NCBI RefSeq assembly: GCF_001742305.1
Contig: NZ_MJAT01000012.1
Span: 124,001-188,000 of the forward strand
Source of the DNA: Desulfuribacillus stibiiarsenatis
Lineage (GTDB): Bacteria; Bacillota; Bacilli; Desulfuribacillales; Desulfuribacillaceae
DNA: 64,000 nt
Direction: 5' to 3'
In this document: piece after piece, positions 17,759 to 26,672 of the stretch
How the letters are laid out: every line of letters starts with the position of its first letter
Position numbering within the stretch: the stretch's first letter is position 1
Notes under the pieces: generated by a model
Told to the model about the DNA's origin: nothing
The model's database searches: none
What the model saw: only the letters and a program-made list of their open reading frames with translations
Translations under genes and position numbers: made by a program

Positions 17759-18364
17759 ATGTCCGAAATTGTCTTGCAGATGAAACAAAAGATTGTGATT
17801 GCCCCTCAAGTGATAAATCTATATGTAAAAGATATTGCAAGGGTTACTGCAACCAATGCATGTATAGTTGGTGAAGTTAAAGTCTATACTTTAACTGAGG
17901 AAGATGGAAATATCTGTGTCATTTCTGCACTCGATGTCATAAAAGAAATATCGATTGCAATACCGAATTCTAATATTAATTTAATAGGTGCAGACCATAT
18001 AATCGTAGAGAAGACAAATGAGAAGAAATCTACAAATGTCTTTTTCGTAGGATTAGCATGGCTAGTTTTGTTTTTTGGTGCTGGACTCACAATCATGAAC
18101 TTTCATGAAGATGTAAGTATGAAGGAAGTCCATCAAAATTTACATTTTCTTTTATCCGGGGAAGAAAATGATAACCCTTACTGGCTACAAATTCCATATT
18201 CTTTAGGGGTTGGCCTAGGGATGATTATATTTTTTAATCACTTATTTAAAAAGAAGATTACAGAAGAGCCTAGCCCTTTAGATGTTGAAATGTTCTTATA
18301 TCAAGAGAATGTGGATAAATATCTCATAAAAAAACAAAAAAACAGTAGCAAGGATTCTAATTGA
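17759..18364 (+). CDS. spoVAA: Stage V sporulation protein AA
   Basis: 201 residues; soluble N-terminal domain (about 1-90) followed by two membrane helices (about 94-115 and 143-165). SpoVAA belongs to the membrane channel complex that moves dipicolinic acid and calcium into the spore and out at germination. Identity rests on the family N-terminus (VLQMKQKIVIAPQVINLYVKDIARV), size, and its place after sigF and before spoVAB. ATG 17759 has GGAGG seven bases upstream. The stop overlaps the spoVAB start. Confidence 0.88.
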   Translation: MSEIVLQMKQKIVIAPQVINLYVKDIARVTATNACIVGEVKVYTLTEEDGNICVISALDVIKEISIAIPNSNINLIGADHIIVEKTNEKKSTNVFFVGLAWLVLFFGAGLTIMNFHEDVSMKEVHQNLHFLLSGEENDNPYWLQIPYSLGVGLGMIIFFNHLFKKKITEEPSPLDVEMFLYQENVDKYLIKKQKNSSKDSN

Positions 18365-18786
18365 TGGTCATTATCATAACGGAAATCTTAGTCGGATTTG
18401 CCAATGGAATTGCTGTTGGTGGGGCTTTAGCGGCTGTATTGACGGTATTAGATATCCTGCCTAGACTGGCACAGTTAACAAAAACGGAAAGTACAGTCAA
18501 TCGTTATGCAACAGCTACTATATTTGGAGCTGTGACATGGACCGTATGTGATTTTTTCACTTTGCAAATCCCTACCGGATTTATCGGACTCTTCACGTTT
18601 GGATTATTTAGTGGAGTATTTATCGGGCTACTAGCCGCAGGGTTAACAGAGGTCTTTAATTTATTGCCAGTCATGACGAAACGCCTGAGAATGACGGATT
18701 ATATGATTCATTTTGTATTTGCTCTAGTATTAGGGAAAGTCTCTGGGGCATTATTCTATTGGGTTATATATGTGAATATCAAATGA
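18364..18786 (+). CDS. spoVAB: Stage V sporulation protein AB
   Basis: 140 residues, nearly all membrane helices. Conserved GFANGIAVGGALAAVLTVLDILPRLAQLT is present. ATG 18364 overlaps the spoVAA stop (TGATG), with AAGGA nine bases upstream; TTG 18361 is an alternative. Part of the dipicolinate channel operon. Confidence 0.88.
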   Translation: MVIIITEILVGFANGIAVGGALAAVLTVLDILPRLAQLTKTESTVNRYATATIFGAVTWTVCDFFTLQIPTGFIGLFTFGLFSGVFIGLLAAGLTEVFNLLPVMTKRLRMTDYMIHFVFALVLGKVSGALFYWVIYVNIK

Positions 18787-18823
18787 ATCACAATCACCAA
18801 CATCAAGATGTGGAGGTAGAACA

Positions 18824-19270
18824 ATGGAGAATAACCCTCAAAAGTATCAGACCTTAACGAAGCAATTATCGCCTAAGCCACCGATTCTACGAAACGTAGC
18901 TGTAGCCTTTGTTGTCGGAGGTCTTATCTGTATGTTTGGACAATTTGTACAAAACATTTTTCTTACGTATTTTAATTTTACACCAGAAACAGTGGGGAAT
19001 CCTACGGTTGCAGTCATGATTTTCATTGCTGCCTTACTGACTGGCTTAGGAGTTTATGATAAATTAGGACAATTTGCAGGTGCGGGTTCAGCAGTTCCCG
19101 TGACAGGCTTTGCCAATTCTATTACCTCTGCAGCAATGGAGCATCGATCAGAAGGATTGGTGTTGGGTGTTGGTGGAAATATGTTTAAGCTCGCAGGATC
19201 AGTTATAGTATTTGGTGTTGTCGCTGCTTTCTTCATTGCTTTAATCAAAACGCTATGGAGGATGATCTAA
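18824..19270 (+). CDS. spoVAC: Stage V sporulation protein AC
   Basis: 148 residues with four membrane segments. The core of the SpoVAC/AE family is present: VGGLICMFGQFVQ, LTGLGVYDKLGQFAGAGSAVPVTGFANS, and LGVGGNMFKLAGSVIVFG. SpoVAC is reported to form a mechanosensitive channel for dipicolinate release. GGAGGT precedes ATG 18824. Confidence 0.95.
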   Translation: MENNPQKYQTLTKQLSPKPPILRNVAVAFVVGGLICMFGQFVQNIFLTYFNFTPETVGNPTVAVMIFIAALLTGLGVYDKLGQFAGAGSAVPVTGFANSITSAAMEHRSEGLVLGVGGNMFKLAGSVIVFGVVAAFFIALIKTLWRMI

Positions 19271-19271
19271 C

Positions 19272-20288
19272 TTGGGGAACAAAATAGGGAAACAGACATG
19301 GCACTATTCCAATGTTAACGTCATAAGCTATTCAAGTGTAGTTGGTGAAATGGAGTCTAAGGGGCCTTTAGCGAGTGACTTTGATGAACGATATGAAGAT
19401 CAATATATGGGCCAAGACTCTTGGGAAAAGGCAGAAAGATTTCTGCTGGAAAGAAGTATAGACATTGCAATCAAAAAGGCAAATCTCGCAAAAACAGATA
19501 TTGATGTGTTTTTAGCTGGAGATTTATTAAACCAGAATATAAGTGCTGGTTTTGCAGCTAGAACCTTAAGTCAACCGTATTTAGGCATATACGGCGCTTG
19601 CTCTACATCCATGGAAGGATTGTCACTTGCTTCCGCCATTGTAGAAGGCGGCTTTGGTAAATATGCGTTAGCCGCGACGTGTAGCCATAATGCTACGGCA
19701 GAAAGACAGTATCGTTATCCCACTGAGTATGGTGGCCAAAAACCTGTTACAGCACAATGTACAGTCACAGGTGCTGGATCCATTATTGTAGGTGCAACCC
19801 CAACGGATATTGCAGTTACATATTCGACGATTGGGAAGATTCAAGATTTAGGGGTAAAAAATCCGTTTGACATGGGGTCGGCCATGGCACCTGCAGCAGC
19901 ACATACGATAGCTACACATTTACGTGACACAGGCAGATCTCCCGATGATTACGACTTGATTATGACAGGTGATTTAGCAAGCGTTGGACATCCAATTGCT
20001 AAAGAGTTATTAAAGCAAGAAGGAATTGCTTTATCTAATCAATTTTTAGACAGTGGGCTTCTGATTTACGATTTAAAGAATCAAGAAGCATTTGCAGGTG
20101 GAAGTGGCTGTGGTTGTTGTGCAACAGTCACCTATGGACATGTACTAAAGAAAATGGCAGCTGGAAAATTGAATAAAGTGTTAATAGTAGCAACAGGTGC
20201 CTTGTTAAGTCCAGTAAGTTATATGCAAGGAGAATCGATTCCTTGTATTGCACATGCAGTAGCAATTGAAAGGAAGGTGAATCCATAA
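19272..20288 (+). CDS. spoVAD: Stage V sporulation protein AD
   Basis: 338 residues, the same length as in B. subtilis. Thiolase-like fold; SpoVAD binds dipicolinic acid on the spore inner membrane. Patterns: [40 protein letters not shown] (the former catalytic Cys region), [20 protein letters not shown], and [12 protein letters not shown]. Start TTG 19272 with GGAGG ten bases upstream. Its stop overlaps the ATG of spoVAE. Confidence 0.95.
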   Translation: MGNKIGKQTWHYSNVNVISYSSVVGEMESKGPLASDFDERYEDQYMGQDSWEKAERFLLERSIDIAIKKANLAKTDIDVFLAGDLLNQNISAGFAARTLSQPYLGIYGACSTSMEGLSLASAIVEGGFGKYALAATCSHNATAERQYRYPTEYGGQKPVTAQCTVTGAGSIIVGATPTDIAVTYSTIGKIQDLGVKNPFDMGSAMAPAAAHTIATHLRDTGRSPDDYDLIMTGDLASVGHPIAKELLKQEGIALSNQFLDSGLLIYDLKNQEAFAGGSGCGCCATVTYGHVLKKMAAGKLNKVLIVATGALLSPVSYMQGESIPCIAHAVAIERKVNP

Positions 20289-20641
20289 TGGGTACTTATT
20301 GGGCAGCGTTTTTAGTTGGAGGCTTAATCTGTGTCATAGGACAACTCATGATAGACGTTATTAAAATGACGCCAGCACACGTGATGAGTACTCTTGTAGT
20401 TGCTGGAGCAATTCTTGATGGATTTGGCTTATATGAACCACTGATTCAATTCGCTGGTGCAGGTGCGACAGTACCGATTACGAGCTTTGGTAATGCTTTA
20501 GTTCATGGTGCGATGGCGGAAGCAGAACGAAATGGATTGATTGGAATTGTTACGGGTATCTTTGAAGTTCCTAGTGCTGGGATTTCATCCGCAATTATCT
20601 TCGGGTTTTTCATGTCGCTCATATTTAAACCCAAGGGTTAA
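20288..20641 (+). CDS. spoVAE: Stage V sporulation protein AE (SpoVAEb type)
   Basis: 117 residues, homologous to SpoVAC, with [14 protein letters not shown] and [31 protein letters not shown]. Membrane subunit of the dipicolinate channel. ATG 20288 shares its A with the spoVAD stop. The operon ends here: no spoVAEa and no spoVAF (GerA-type) follows, unlike B. subtilis. Confidence 0.94.
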   Translation: MGTYWAAFLVGGLICVIGQLMIDVIKMTPAHVMSTLVVAGAILDGFGLYEPLIQFAGAGATVPITSFGNALVHGAMAEAERNGLIGIVTGIFEVPSAGISSAIIFGFFMSLIFKPKG

Positions 20642-20676
20642 TACATATAGGGAAAATACTAATAGGGGGGATATTA

Positions 20677-21735
20677 ATGCTTAGAGTCGGAATACCTAAA
20701 GCGTTTCTATATCATAAATATTATCCAATGTGGCATACATTTTTTACGAAATTAGGCGTAGAGGTGGTTACGTCCTCGAATACGACAAAAGAAATTCTTA
20801 AAGAAGGCGTCATGAACACCATTGATGAGGCATGCTTGCCATTGAAACTGTACATGGGTCATATATTAGAACTATCAAAAATGAAAGTAGACTACATTTT
20901 TATCCCAAGATTCATTAGTGTCGAGCAATATCGATTTCTTTGTCCGAAATTTCTAGGGCTTCCGGACTTAGTGAAAAGCTCATTAAGAGAGCATGACCTG
21001 CCGCCTATATTAGAGCCAACCATTAACGTAAGGATTAACAAGAATGACTTTTATATGGAAGTATTGAAGTTAGCATCTAAGTTCAACAAGAGTCCAATTA
21101 CTATCTATCAAGCAGTTTCTGCAGCCGTTGATATTCACAAAAAATTTAAAGCAGCCATTCACTCCGGTATGGACTATTCCAAAGCTTTACATCACTATAG
21201 TAAAGGGTTTCCGACATTGAAAAGTCAAGAGAAACGAAGCGATCAATCTTTAAGCATAGCTGTCATTGGCCATTCGTATATCATCCATGATTATCAAGTA
21301 TCGATGAACTTGATTGAAAAATTAGAAGAATCTGGTTGCACGGTCAAAACAACAGAGATGTTAACGGAAACACAAATTGATGAAGCAACGAATCATTTAC
21401 AAAAAGATTTGTTTTGGTCTTTGAACAGAGAATTAATCGGTGGAGCGTTCCACCATCTAGATCATAAAAATATTGATGGACTTATTCTAGTGAACGCATT
21501 TTCTTGTGGGCCGGATGCAATTACTAAGGAACTGATTGAGAGAAGATATAAACGCGAATCTGATATTCCAATCTTATCAATCACTGTAGATGAACACACG
21601 GGGGAAGCTGGGTTCATTACTCGCTTAGAGGCATTTATCGATATGATTAAGAGAAAAGCTAAAGGAGGTACAGTTGATGAAAGTGACATTTCCGCACATG
21701 GGCAGCTTTTACGTCGGGATGAAAGCGTTGTTTGA
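20677..21735 (+). CDS. Acyl-CoA dehydratase activase-related protein (DUF2229), first copy
   Basis: 352 residues. Resembles the DUF2229 / 2-hydroxyacyl-CoA dehydratase family: MLRVGIPKAFLYHKYYPMW at the start, EACLPLKLYMGHI with a conserved Cys, YIFIPRF, AVIGHSYIIHDYQVSMNL, VNAFSCGPDAIT and SITVDEHTGEAGFITRLEAFIDM near the end. The conserved cysteines suggest an iron-sulphur cluster. It lies 35 bases after spoVAE with a G-rich ribosome site. The last 20 residues overlap the next gene by 59 bases and look unlike the family, which normally ends soon after the RLEAF segment. The exact reaction is unknown. Confidence 0.75.
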   Translation: MLRVGIPKAFLYHKYYPMWHTFFTKLGVEVVTSSNTTKEILKEGVMNTIDEACLPLKLYMGHILELSKMKVDYIFIPRFISVEQYRFLCPKFLGLPDLVKSSLREHDLPPILEPTINVRINKNDFYMEVLKLASKFNKSPITIYQAVSAAVDIHKKFKAAIHSGMDYSKALHHYSKGFPTLKSQEKRSDQSLSIAVIGHSYIIHDYQVSMNLIEKLEESGCTVKTTEMLTETQIDEATNHLQKDLFWSLNRELIGGAFHHLDHKNIDGLILVNAFSCGPDAITKELIERRYKRESDIPILSITVDEHTGEAGFITRLEAFIDMIKRKAKGGTVDESDISAHGQLLRRDESVV

Positions 21736-22798
21736 AGCATTAGACATAGAAGTGATTGTACCACCACCAATCACTAAGAAAACAATGAATTTAGGGAATG
21801 TACATGGTCCGGAGTCAGCGTGCTTGCCTTTAAAGATAAATCTTGGGAATTTTCTTGAGTCCATCGAAAAAGGGGCAGATACTGTTGTCATGGCAGGTGG
21901 ACATGGACCATGCCGATTTGGATATTATGCGCAAGTGCATAGGGAAATTCTTAAGGATTTAGGTTATGACATTAATGTTATTGTCATTGAACAACCCCGT
22001 ACCGGAAGACAAGAGTTCTTCCGAAGTATTAAAGCAAATTTCCCCAATAAAAGCTGGTATGCGATTCTTTCAGCCGTTTTTCACGGTTGGCAAAAAATTA
22101 AAATGTTAGATGAATTAGAAGAAATCATACTACGTAACCGAGCGTTCGAAGTGGAGTCAGGTGCTCATTCGAAGTTTTGGAAAAAGGCCGTTCGTTTAAT
22201 TGATCAGACCAATGATAAAGAGTTAATGAAAAAGCTTTTTGGAGATCTTAAGCAAGAAGTAGAAGATATCCCGAAAAAGTGGAATCGTGAAGTATTACAT
22301 ATTGCGATTGTCGGAGAAATATATTTATTACTCGAACCATCGGCCAATCACAATGTGGAAGAAAAGCTCGGGAATTTAGGAGTAAGTATTACGCGTACGG
22401 AGTACGTAAGCGATTATATTAGCGAAAATGTATTTAAAACCAAGAATACAGGTGGCCACGAATTGTTTGCATCACGCTATTTGAAAAACAAGATTGGCGG
22501 TCATGGATATCATACCGTTGCAAATGCAGTGAAATATGCTCGCAAAGGGTATGATGGCATCATCCAAATTATGCCTTTTACTTGCACTCCAGAAATCGTG
22601 AGTATGTCAATCTTAAATGAAATATCGGAAAAAGAAGACATTCCTATACTCTCACTAATATTTGATGAACATTCTGGAGAAGCCGGTGTTGACACTAGAA
22701 TTGAAGCATTCGTAGATTTAATTCGACGCAAGCAAAGAATAGCAGATGCCAATCCAAACCTGACAACACGTGAAAATTTAAGCTTGGAAGGAGTATAA
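21677..22798 (+). CDS. Acyl-CoA dehydratase activase-related protein (DUF2229), second copy
   Basis: 373 residues, homologous to the preceding protein: MKVTFPHMGSFYVGMKALFE, ESACLPLKINLGNFLE, VVMAGGHGPCRFGYYAQVHREIL, MPFTCTPEIVSM and SLIFDEHSGEAGVDTRIEAFVDL. Four or more conserved Cys could bind a cluster. ATG 21677 is chosen because AAAGGAGGT lies eight bases upstream, in the end of the preceding gene. Ends one base before the activase gene, so the three are one operon. Confidence 0.75.
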   Translation: MKVTFPHMGSFYVGMKALFEALDIEVIVPPPITKKTMNLGNVHGPESACLPLKINLGNFLESIEKGADTVVMAGGHGPCRFGYYAQVHREILKDLGYDINVIVIEQPRTGRQEFFRSIKANFPNKSWYAILSAVFHGWQKIKMLDELEEIILRNRAFEVESGAHSKFWKKAVRLIDQTNDKELMKKLFGDLKQEVEDIPKKWNREVLHIAIVGEIYLLLEPSANHNVEEKLGNLGVSITRTEYVSDYISENVFKTKNTGGHELFASRYLKNKIGGHGYHTVANAVKYARKGYDGIIQIMPFTCTPEIVSMSILNEISEKEDIPILSLIFDEHSGEAGVDTRIEAFVDLIRRKQRIADANPNLTTRENLSLEGV

Positions 22799-22799
22799 T

Positions 22800-23777
22800 A
22801 TGAATATATATCTTGGAATTGATGTAGGATCAGTTAGTACTAATATTGTTGCTTTAGATGAATTAGGGAAAGTGATTGCATCCTTATATTTAAGAACGCA
22901 CGGTAGACCTATTCAGACTGTGCAAAATGGTATGAAATTAATTATGAAAGAACTGCCAGAGGATGTAACAATTGCTGGTGTGGGGACTACCGGTAGTGCG
23001 AGAAACCTGACTAGCATTATTGCTGGGGGCGATGTTGTAAAAAATGAAATTACAGCCCATGCAGTAGCGGCACAACACTTGATTCCCAATGTAAGAACAG
23101 TGATAGAAATTGGCGGACAGGATTCGAAGCTGATTTTACTAGAAAACGGTATTATTACAGACTTTGCTATGAACACAGTATGTGCAGCGGGTACTGGCTC
23201 TTTTCTAGACCAACAGGCTGCAAGACTAGGTATACCAATTGAAGAATTCGGAACCTATGCTCTGCAATCGAAGGCGGATGTGAGAATTGCGGGTAGATGC
23301 GGCGTATTCGCAGAATCTGATATGATACACAAACAGCAAATTGGATGTAACATTGATGATATTATATACGGACTTTGTAAAGCATTAGTTAGAAACTATA
23401 TTAATAACCTTGCAAAAGGCAAGAAGATAGTAGGTCCTGTGATATTCCAAGGCGGGGTGGCGGCGAATGCTGGATTGAAAAAAGCATTTGAAGAAGAGTT
23501 AGGGATAGAAATTCACATCCCTGAGTATTTTAATGTCATGGGGGCCATTGGAAGTGCTATTTTGGCGAAAGAAGAAGTAATGGTAACAAAGCGTACTAAT
23601 TTCCGTGGATTCGAGTTAACAGATCGACAATTTGCTACCAAGGGCTTTGAATGTAAAGATTGCCCGAATGTTTGTGAAGTTATAGAGACAGTTATGGATG
23701 GTAACGTCATTGCATGCTGGGGCGATAAGTGTGGCAAGCATCAGAACAGCATAAAGCCAGACTATTTGAAAGCTTAA
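22800..23777 (+). CDS. CoA-dehydratase activase, BadF/BadG/BcrA/HgdC-type ATPase
   Basis: 325 residues, ASKHA-fold ATPase. In known systems this protein, with a [4Fe-4S] cluster held between two subunits, passes a low-potential electron to a 2-hydroxyacyl-CoA dehydratase or benzoyl-CoA reductase. Seen: ATP-site LGIDVGSVSTN, EIGGQDSKLI, cluster ligands C128 (NTVCAAGTGSFLDQQA) and C167 (GRCGVFAESDM), FQGGVAAN. A Cys-rich tail (CKDCPNVC, CWGDKCGKH) goes beyond the minimal HgdC. No dehydratase subunits are found in the window. Confidence 0.85.
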   Translation: MNIYLGIDVGSVSTNIVALDELGKVIASLYLRTHGRPIQTVQNGMKLIMKELPEDVTIAGVGTTGSARNLTSIIAGGDVVKNEITAHAVAAQHLIPNVRTVIEIGGQDSKLILLENGIITDFAMNTVCAAGTGSFLDQQAARLGIPIEEFGTYALQSKADVRIAGRCGVFAESDMIHKQQIGCNIDDIIYGLCKALVRNYINNLAKGKKIVGPVIFQGGVAANAGLKKAFEEELGIEIHIPEYFNVMGAIGSAILAKEEVMVTKRTNFRGFELTDRQFATKGFECKDCPNVCEVIETVMDGNVIACWGDKCGKHQNSIKPDYLKA

Positions 23778-23790
23778 AGTTGAATATATA

Positions 23791-23884
23791 GAATTCATTG
23801 AAATATTTTAATCTTAATGTTAAAATAATTCACATGAATTCTTTCGTCATATATGAAACTTGGCGTAAGCCAAGTTTTCTTTAG
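23791..23884 (+). repeat. Structured intergenic repeat, copy 1 (short form), acting as terminator
   Basis: An imperfect 51-base inverted repeat (GAATTCAT at 23791 to ATGAATTC at 23841) is followed by TCGTCA and by AACTTGGC-GTAA-GCCAAGTT at 23857-23876 with TTCTTT after it. The last hairpin is a good terminator for the activase operon. The order (long AT-rich hairpin, CGTCA, stem ending in AAGTTTTCTTTA) is shared with the copies at 31.4, 34.5 and 43.2 kb. Confidence 0.6.
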
Positions 23885-23953
23885 TACCTAGATTTAAATC
23901 AATATCTAGTCGATTCAACGATACGAATAAATTGGGAGAAAAGGGGCGGTATT

Positions 23954-25270
23954 ATGTATTTACATGGTACAAGCAAAATTAATGATAGAGGTCATCTGGA
24001 TATCGGAGGCTGTGATACGGTTGATTTAGTGCAACAGTTTGGGACTCCTCTATATGTTTTTGATGAAGCTTTAATTCGCAAACAAATTCAGAATTATCAC
24101 CAAGCCTTCCAAGAGTGTGGAGTGAAGTATCAAGTAGCCTATGCAAGTAAAGCTTTTTCTACGGTTGCTATGTATAAATTAGTTGAGCAAGAAAATATGT
24201 CTTTAGAAGTAGTGTCTGAAGGGGAATTACATACTGCAGTAAAAGCAGACTTCCCTAGAGACCGCATCCATTTTCATGGAAATAATAAAACCGTTTCCGA
24301 GATACAATACGGATTAAAAGAGAACATCGGTTGCTTTGTAGTTGATAATTTAGTGGAATTAGAGTTGCTAAATAAGGTAGCTCAAGAGATGGGTAAAGTA
24401 GCCAAAATTTTAATGCGTATTACACCAGGTGTTGAAGCACATACCCATGAATATATTCAAACAGGACAAGCAGATTCTAAGTTTGGATTTGATTTGAACA
24501 ATGGTCAAGCGCGTCAAGGTGTTGAAGTTGTTCAAGCGCTAAAGAATCTTGAATTGATAGGTTTCCACGCACACATTGGATCGCAAATTTTTGATGTACG
24601 TGGGTTTGAAATGGCAGCAGAGAAAATGGTTGCATGGTATGCACAAGTGATTAAGGACTTTGATATCACAATTCGCGTTCTGAATCTTGGCGGAGGATTT
24701 GGTATTCGCTATAATAAAGCAGACGCACCTCTACCTGTCGCTGATTATATTAAGGCATTAGCACAAGCAATCCGTAATGATGTTGAGAAATTTGGAATTG
24801 ACATGCCAGAGATTTGGGTAGAACCAGGTCGTAGTATCGTAGGCGAAGCTGGTACAACACTGTACACCATCGGAACCTCTAAAGATATCCCTGGAATCCG
24901 TCGTTATGTTGCAGTCGATGGAGGTATGACAGATAATCTTCGACCAGCAATGTATAAGGCGAAGTATGAAGCTATGATTGCTAACAAAGCAACAATAGCA
25001 GCAAAAGAAAAAGTATCGATTGCTGGTAAGTGTTGTGAAAGCGGAGATATGTTAATCTGGGATATAGACTTACCAGAAGCTACACCAGGAGATATATTAG
25101 CCGTATCATGCACGGGAGCATATGGTTACTCGATGTCCAACAACTATAATCGAATTCCACGCCCTGCTGTTATATTTGTCTACGATGGACAAGCGGATCT
25201 TGTGGTGGAGCGTGAGAGCCTTGATGATATTGTGAAGAACGACCGCATTCCACAAAGATTTAATCGATAG
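23954..25270 (+). CDS. lysA: Diaminopimelate decarboxylase
   Basis: 438 residues, PLP-dependent fold III decarboxylase; last step of lysine synthesis. PLP lysine K66 in YASKAF, SEGELHTA, FHGNNKT, GFHAHIGSQIF, LNLGGGFGI, EPGRSIVGEAG, and the active-site Cys in CCESGDML. An AGGGGCGG ribosome site precedes ATG 23954. It follows the spoVA region as in Bacillus, where lysA is linked to sporulation because diaminopimelate metabolism feeds dipicolinate and cortex. No lysine riboswitch is seen upstream. Confidence 0.95.
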   Translation: MYLHGTSKINDRGHLDIGGCDTVDLVQQFGTPLYVFDEALIRKQIQNYHQAFQECGVKYQVAYASKAFSTVAMYKLVEQENMSLEVVSEGELHTAVKADFPRDRIHFHGNNKTVSEIQYGLKENIGCFVVDNLVELELLNKVAQEMGKVAKILMRITPGVEAHTHEYIQTGQADSKFGFDLNNGQARQGVEVVQALKNLELIGFHAHIGSQIFDVRGFEMAAEKMVAWYAQVIKDFDITIRVLNLGGGFGIRYNKADAPLPVADYIKALAQAIRNDVEKFGIDMPEIWVEPGRSIVGEAGTTLYTIGTSKDIPGIRRYVAVDGGMTDNLRPAMYKAKYEAMIANKATIAAKEKVSIAGKCCESGDMLIWDIDLPEATPGDILAVSCTGAYGYSMSNNYNRIPRPAVIFVYDGQADLVVERESLDDIVKNDRIPQRFNR

Positions 25271-25277
25271 TAATCGA

Positions 25278-25305
25278 TTGTAATAAGTTCTACTAATTTC
25301 ATATT
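25278..25305 (+). promoter_or_regulatory. Candidate SigA promoter of the riboflavin operon
   Basis: TTGTAA at 25278-25283 and CATATT at 25300-25305, 16 bases apart, place the start of transcription at about 25311, exactly where the FMN riboswitch begins. Confidence 0.5.
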
Positions 25306-25310
25306 TTTTT

Positions 25311-25438
25311 GACTGTAGGGGCAGGGTGAAATTCCCGACCGGCGGTAACAGTATGAACTGAAGCCCGCGAACTACTTCATTGTAGTTGATTTGGTGAGAA
25401 TCCAAAGCCGACAGTAAAGTCTGGATGAAATATCAGTC
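25311..25438 (+). ncRNA. FMN riboswitch (RFN element)
   Basis: The conserved RFN blocks are all present in order: GGGGCAGGGTGAAATTCCCG, ACCGGCGGTAACAGT, AGCCCGCGA, GGTGAGAATCC, AAGCCGACAG and GGATGAAA. The ends GACTG and CAGTC close stem P1. FMN binding should favour the terminator just downstream and shut off ribD-ribE-ribBA-ribH. Confidence 0.97.
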
Positions 25439-25490
25439 AAAAATCATGTAGAGCATATGTCTATTAATATGCTTTTCACATTGTATGATC

Positions 25491-25518
25491 AGCCCCAGAA
25501 ATTTTTCTGGGGCTTTTA
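25491..25518 (+). terminator. Riboswitch-controlled terminator ahead of ribD
   Basis: Stem AGCCCCAGAA/TTCTGGGGCT followed by TTTATT, 50 bases after the riboswitch. It is the expression platform of the FMN riboswitch. Confidence 0.9.
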
Positions 25519-25550
25519 TTGTCAGGACTAGTAAACAAAGGGGAGTACCA

Positions 25551-26663
25551 ATGAACGATATTGATTATATGAACTTGGCCCTTACATTGGCAGAATCTGC
25601 CGAAGGTAGGACTAGCCCAAACCCGATGGTAGGGGCTGTTATTGTTAAGAATCAGCAGATTATTGGTATGGGAGCACATCTAAAAGCAGGAACTGAACAT
25701 GCTGAAATTCATGCATTAAATATGGCAGGAAGTGCCGCTCATGGAAGCACAATGTATGTCACATTAGAGCCGTGTAATCATTTTGGCAAAACACCTCCAT
25801 GCACACAAAGGATTATTCAAGAAGGTGTTCGGAAGGTGTATATTGCTACCCTCGACCCAAATCCATTGGTTTCTGGAAGAGGTGTTGCAGCGCTACAAGA
25901 AGCTGGAATTGAAGTAGTTGTTGGTTTACTAGCAGAAAAATCAATGAAAATGAATGAAATATTCAATAAATATGTAGTTTCAAAGATTCCATATATAGTC
26001 TTAAAAGCAGCAATTACGCTTGATGGCAAAATCGCTTCAAAATCTGGAGATAGTAAGTGGATAACCAACGAACTATCAAGAAACAAAGTACATCAATTGC
26101 GTAATCAGTTAGATGCGATTTTAGTTGGTGTGAATACAGTAAGTTACGACGATCCAATGCTGACGACTAGATTAGGTGAGGGTGGTCGGAACCCAATTCG
26201 CGTTATTCTCGATAGCCATTTAACAATTCAAGAGGATGCCCAAGTGTTAGACACTGATATTGCACCAACTCTAATTATTTGTACAGAACAGCGGGATCAT
26301 GAGAAGGAGCAGAGATTGCTAGAGCGAGGCATCCAGATTATTATCGCTAAATCGCAGGATGGACAAGTGGATTTGCGAGATTGTCTGATACAACTTGGAG
26401 CTAGAGGGATTACAAGTATATTAGTAGAGGGTGGTAGTCGAACACACGGAAGCTTTTTGCGACAGCAGTTGTTCGATAAATTAGTCTTGTTTATAGCGCC
26501 AAAAATCATTGGCGGTAATGACGCTATATCTGTATTTGGAGGATCTAGCTTTCCTTCGATGAAGCAGGCGATTGAGTTGAAAAATATTGAAACGCGACAT
26601 TATGGAGAAGATTTATGTATAATAGGCTATCCTAACTATATAACGGATGTTCAGGAAGGGTAG
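25551..26663 (+). CDS. ribD: Bifunctional pyrimidine deaminase / reductase of riboflavin synthesis
   Basis: 370 residues. N-terminal deaminase with the zinc motifs GTEHAEIHAL and EPCNHFGKTPPC; C-terminal reductase from about residue 145 (LKAAITLDGKIA, LVEGGSRTHGSFL). It acts on the GTP-derived pyrimidine after RibA. ATG 25551 follows GGGGAG; the upstream part of the frame lies in the leader. First gene of the rib operon. Confidence 0.95.
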   Translation: MNDIDYMNLALTLAESAEGRTSPNPMVGAVIVKNQQIIGMGAHLKAGTEHAEIHALNMAGSAAHGSTMYVTLEPCNHFGKTPPCTQRIIQEGVRKVYIATLDPNPLVSGRGVAALQEAGIEVVVGLLAEKSMKMNEIFNKYVVSKIPYIVLKAAITLDGKIASKSGDSKWITNELSRNKVHQLRNQLDAILVGVNTVSYDDPMLTTRLGEGGRNPIRVILDSHLTIQEDAQVLDTDIAPTLIICTEQRDHEKEQRLLERGIQIIIAKSQDGQVDLRDCLIQLGARGITSILVEGGSRTHGSFLRQQLFDKLVLFIAPKIIGGNDAISVFGGSSFPSMKQAIELKNIETRHYGEDLCIIGYPNYITDVQEG

Positions 26664-26672
26664 GTCGTAGAG

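Noticed and set aside
25270-25311. Terminator for lysA before the FMN leader
   Set aside because: A short palindrome (AATCGAT/ATCGATT) is present but the T run is not adjacent to a stable stem.
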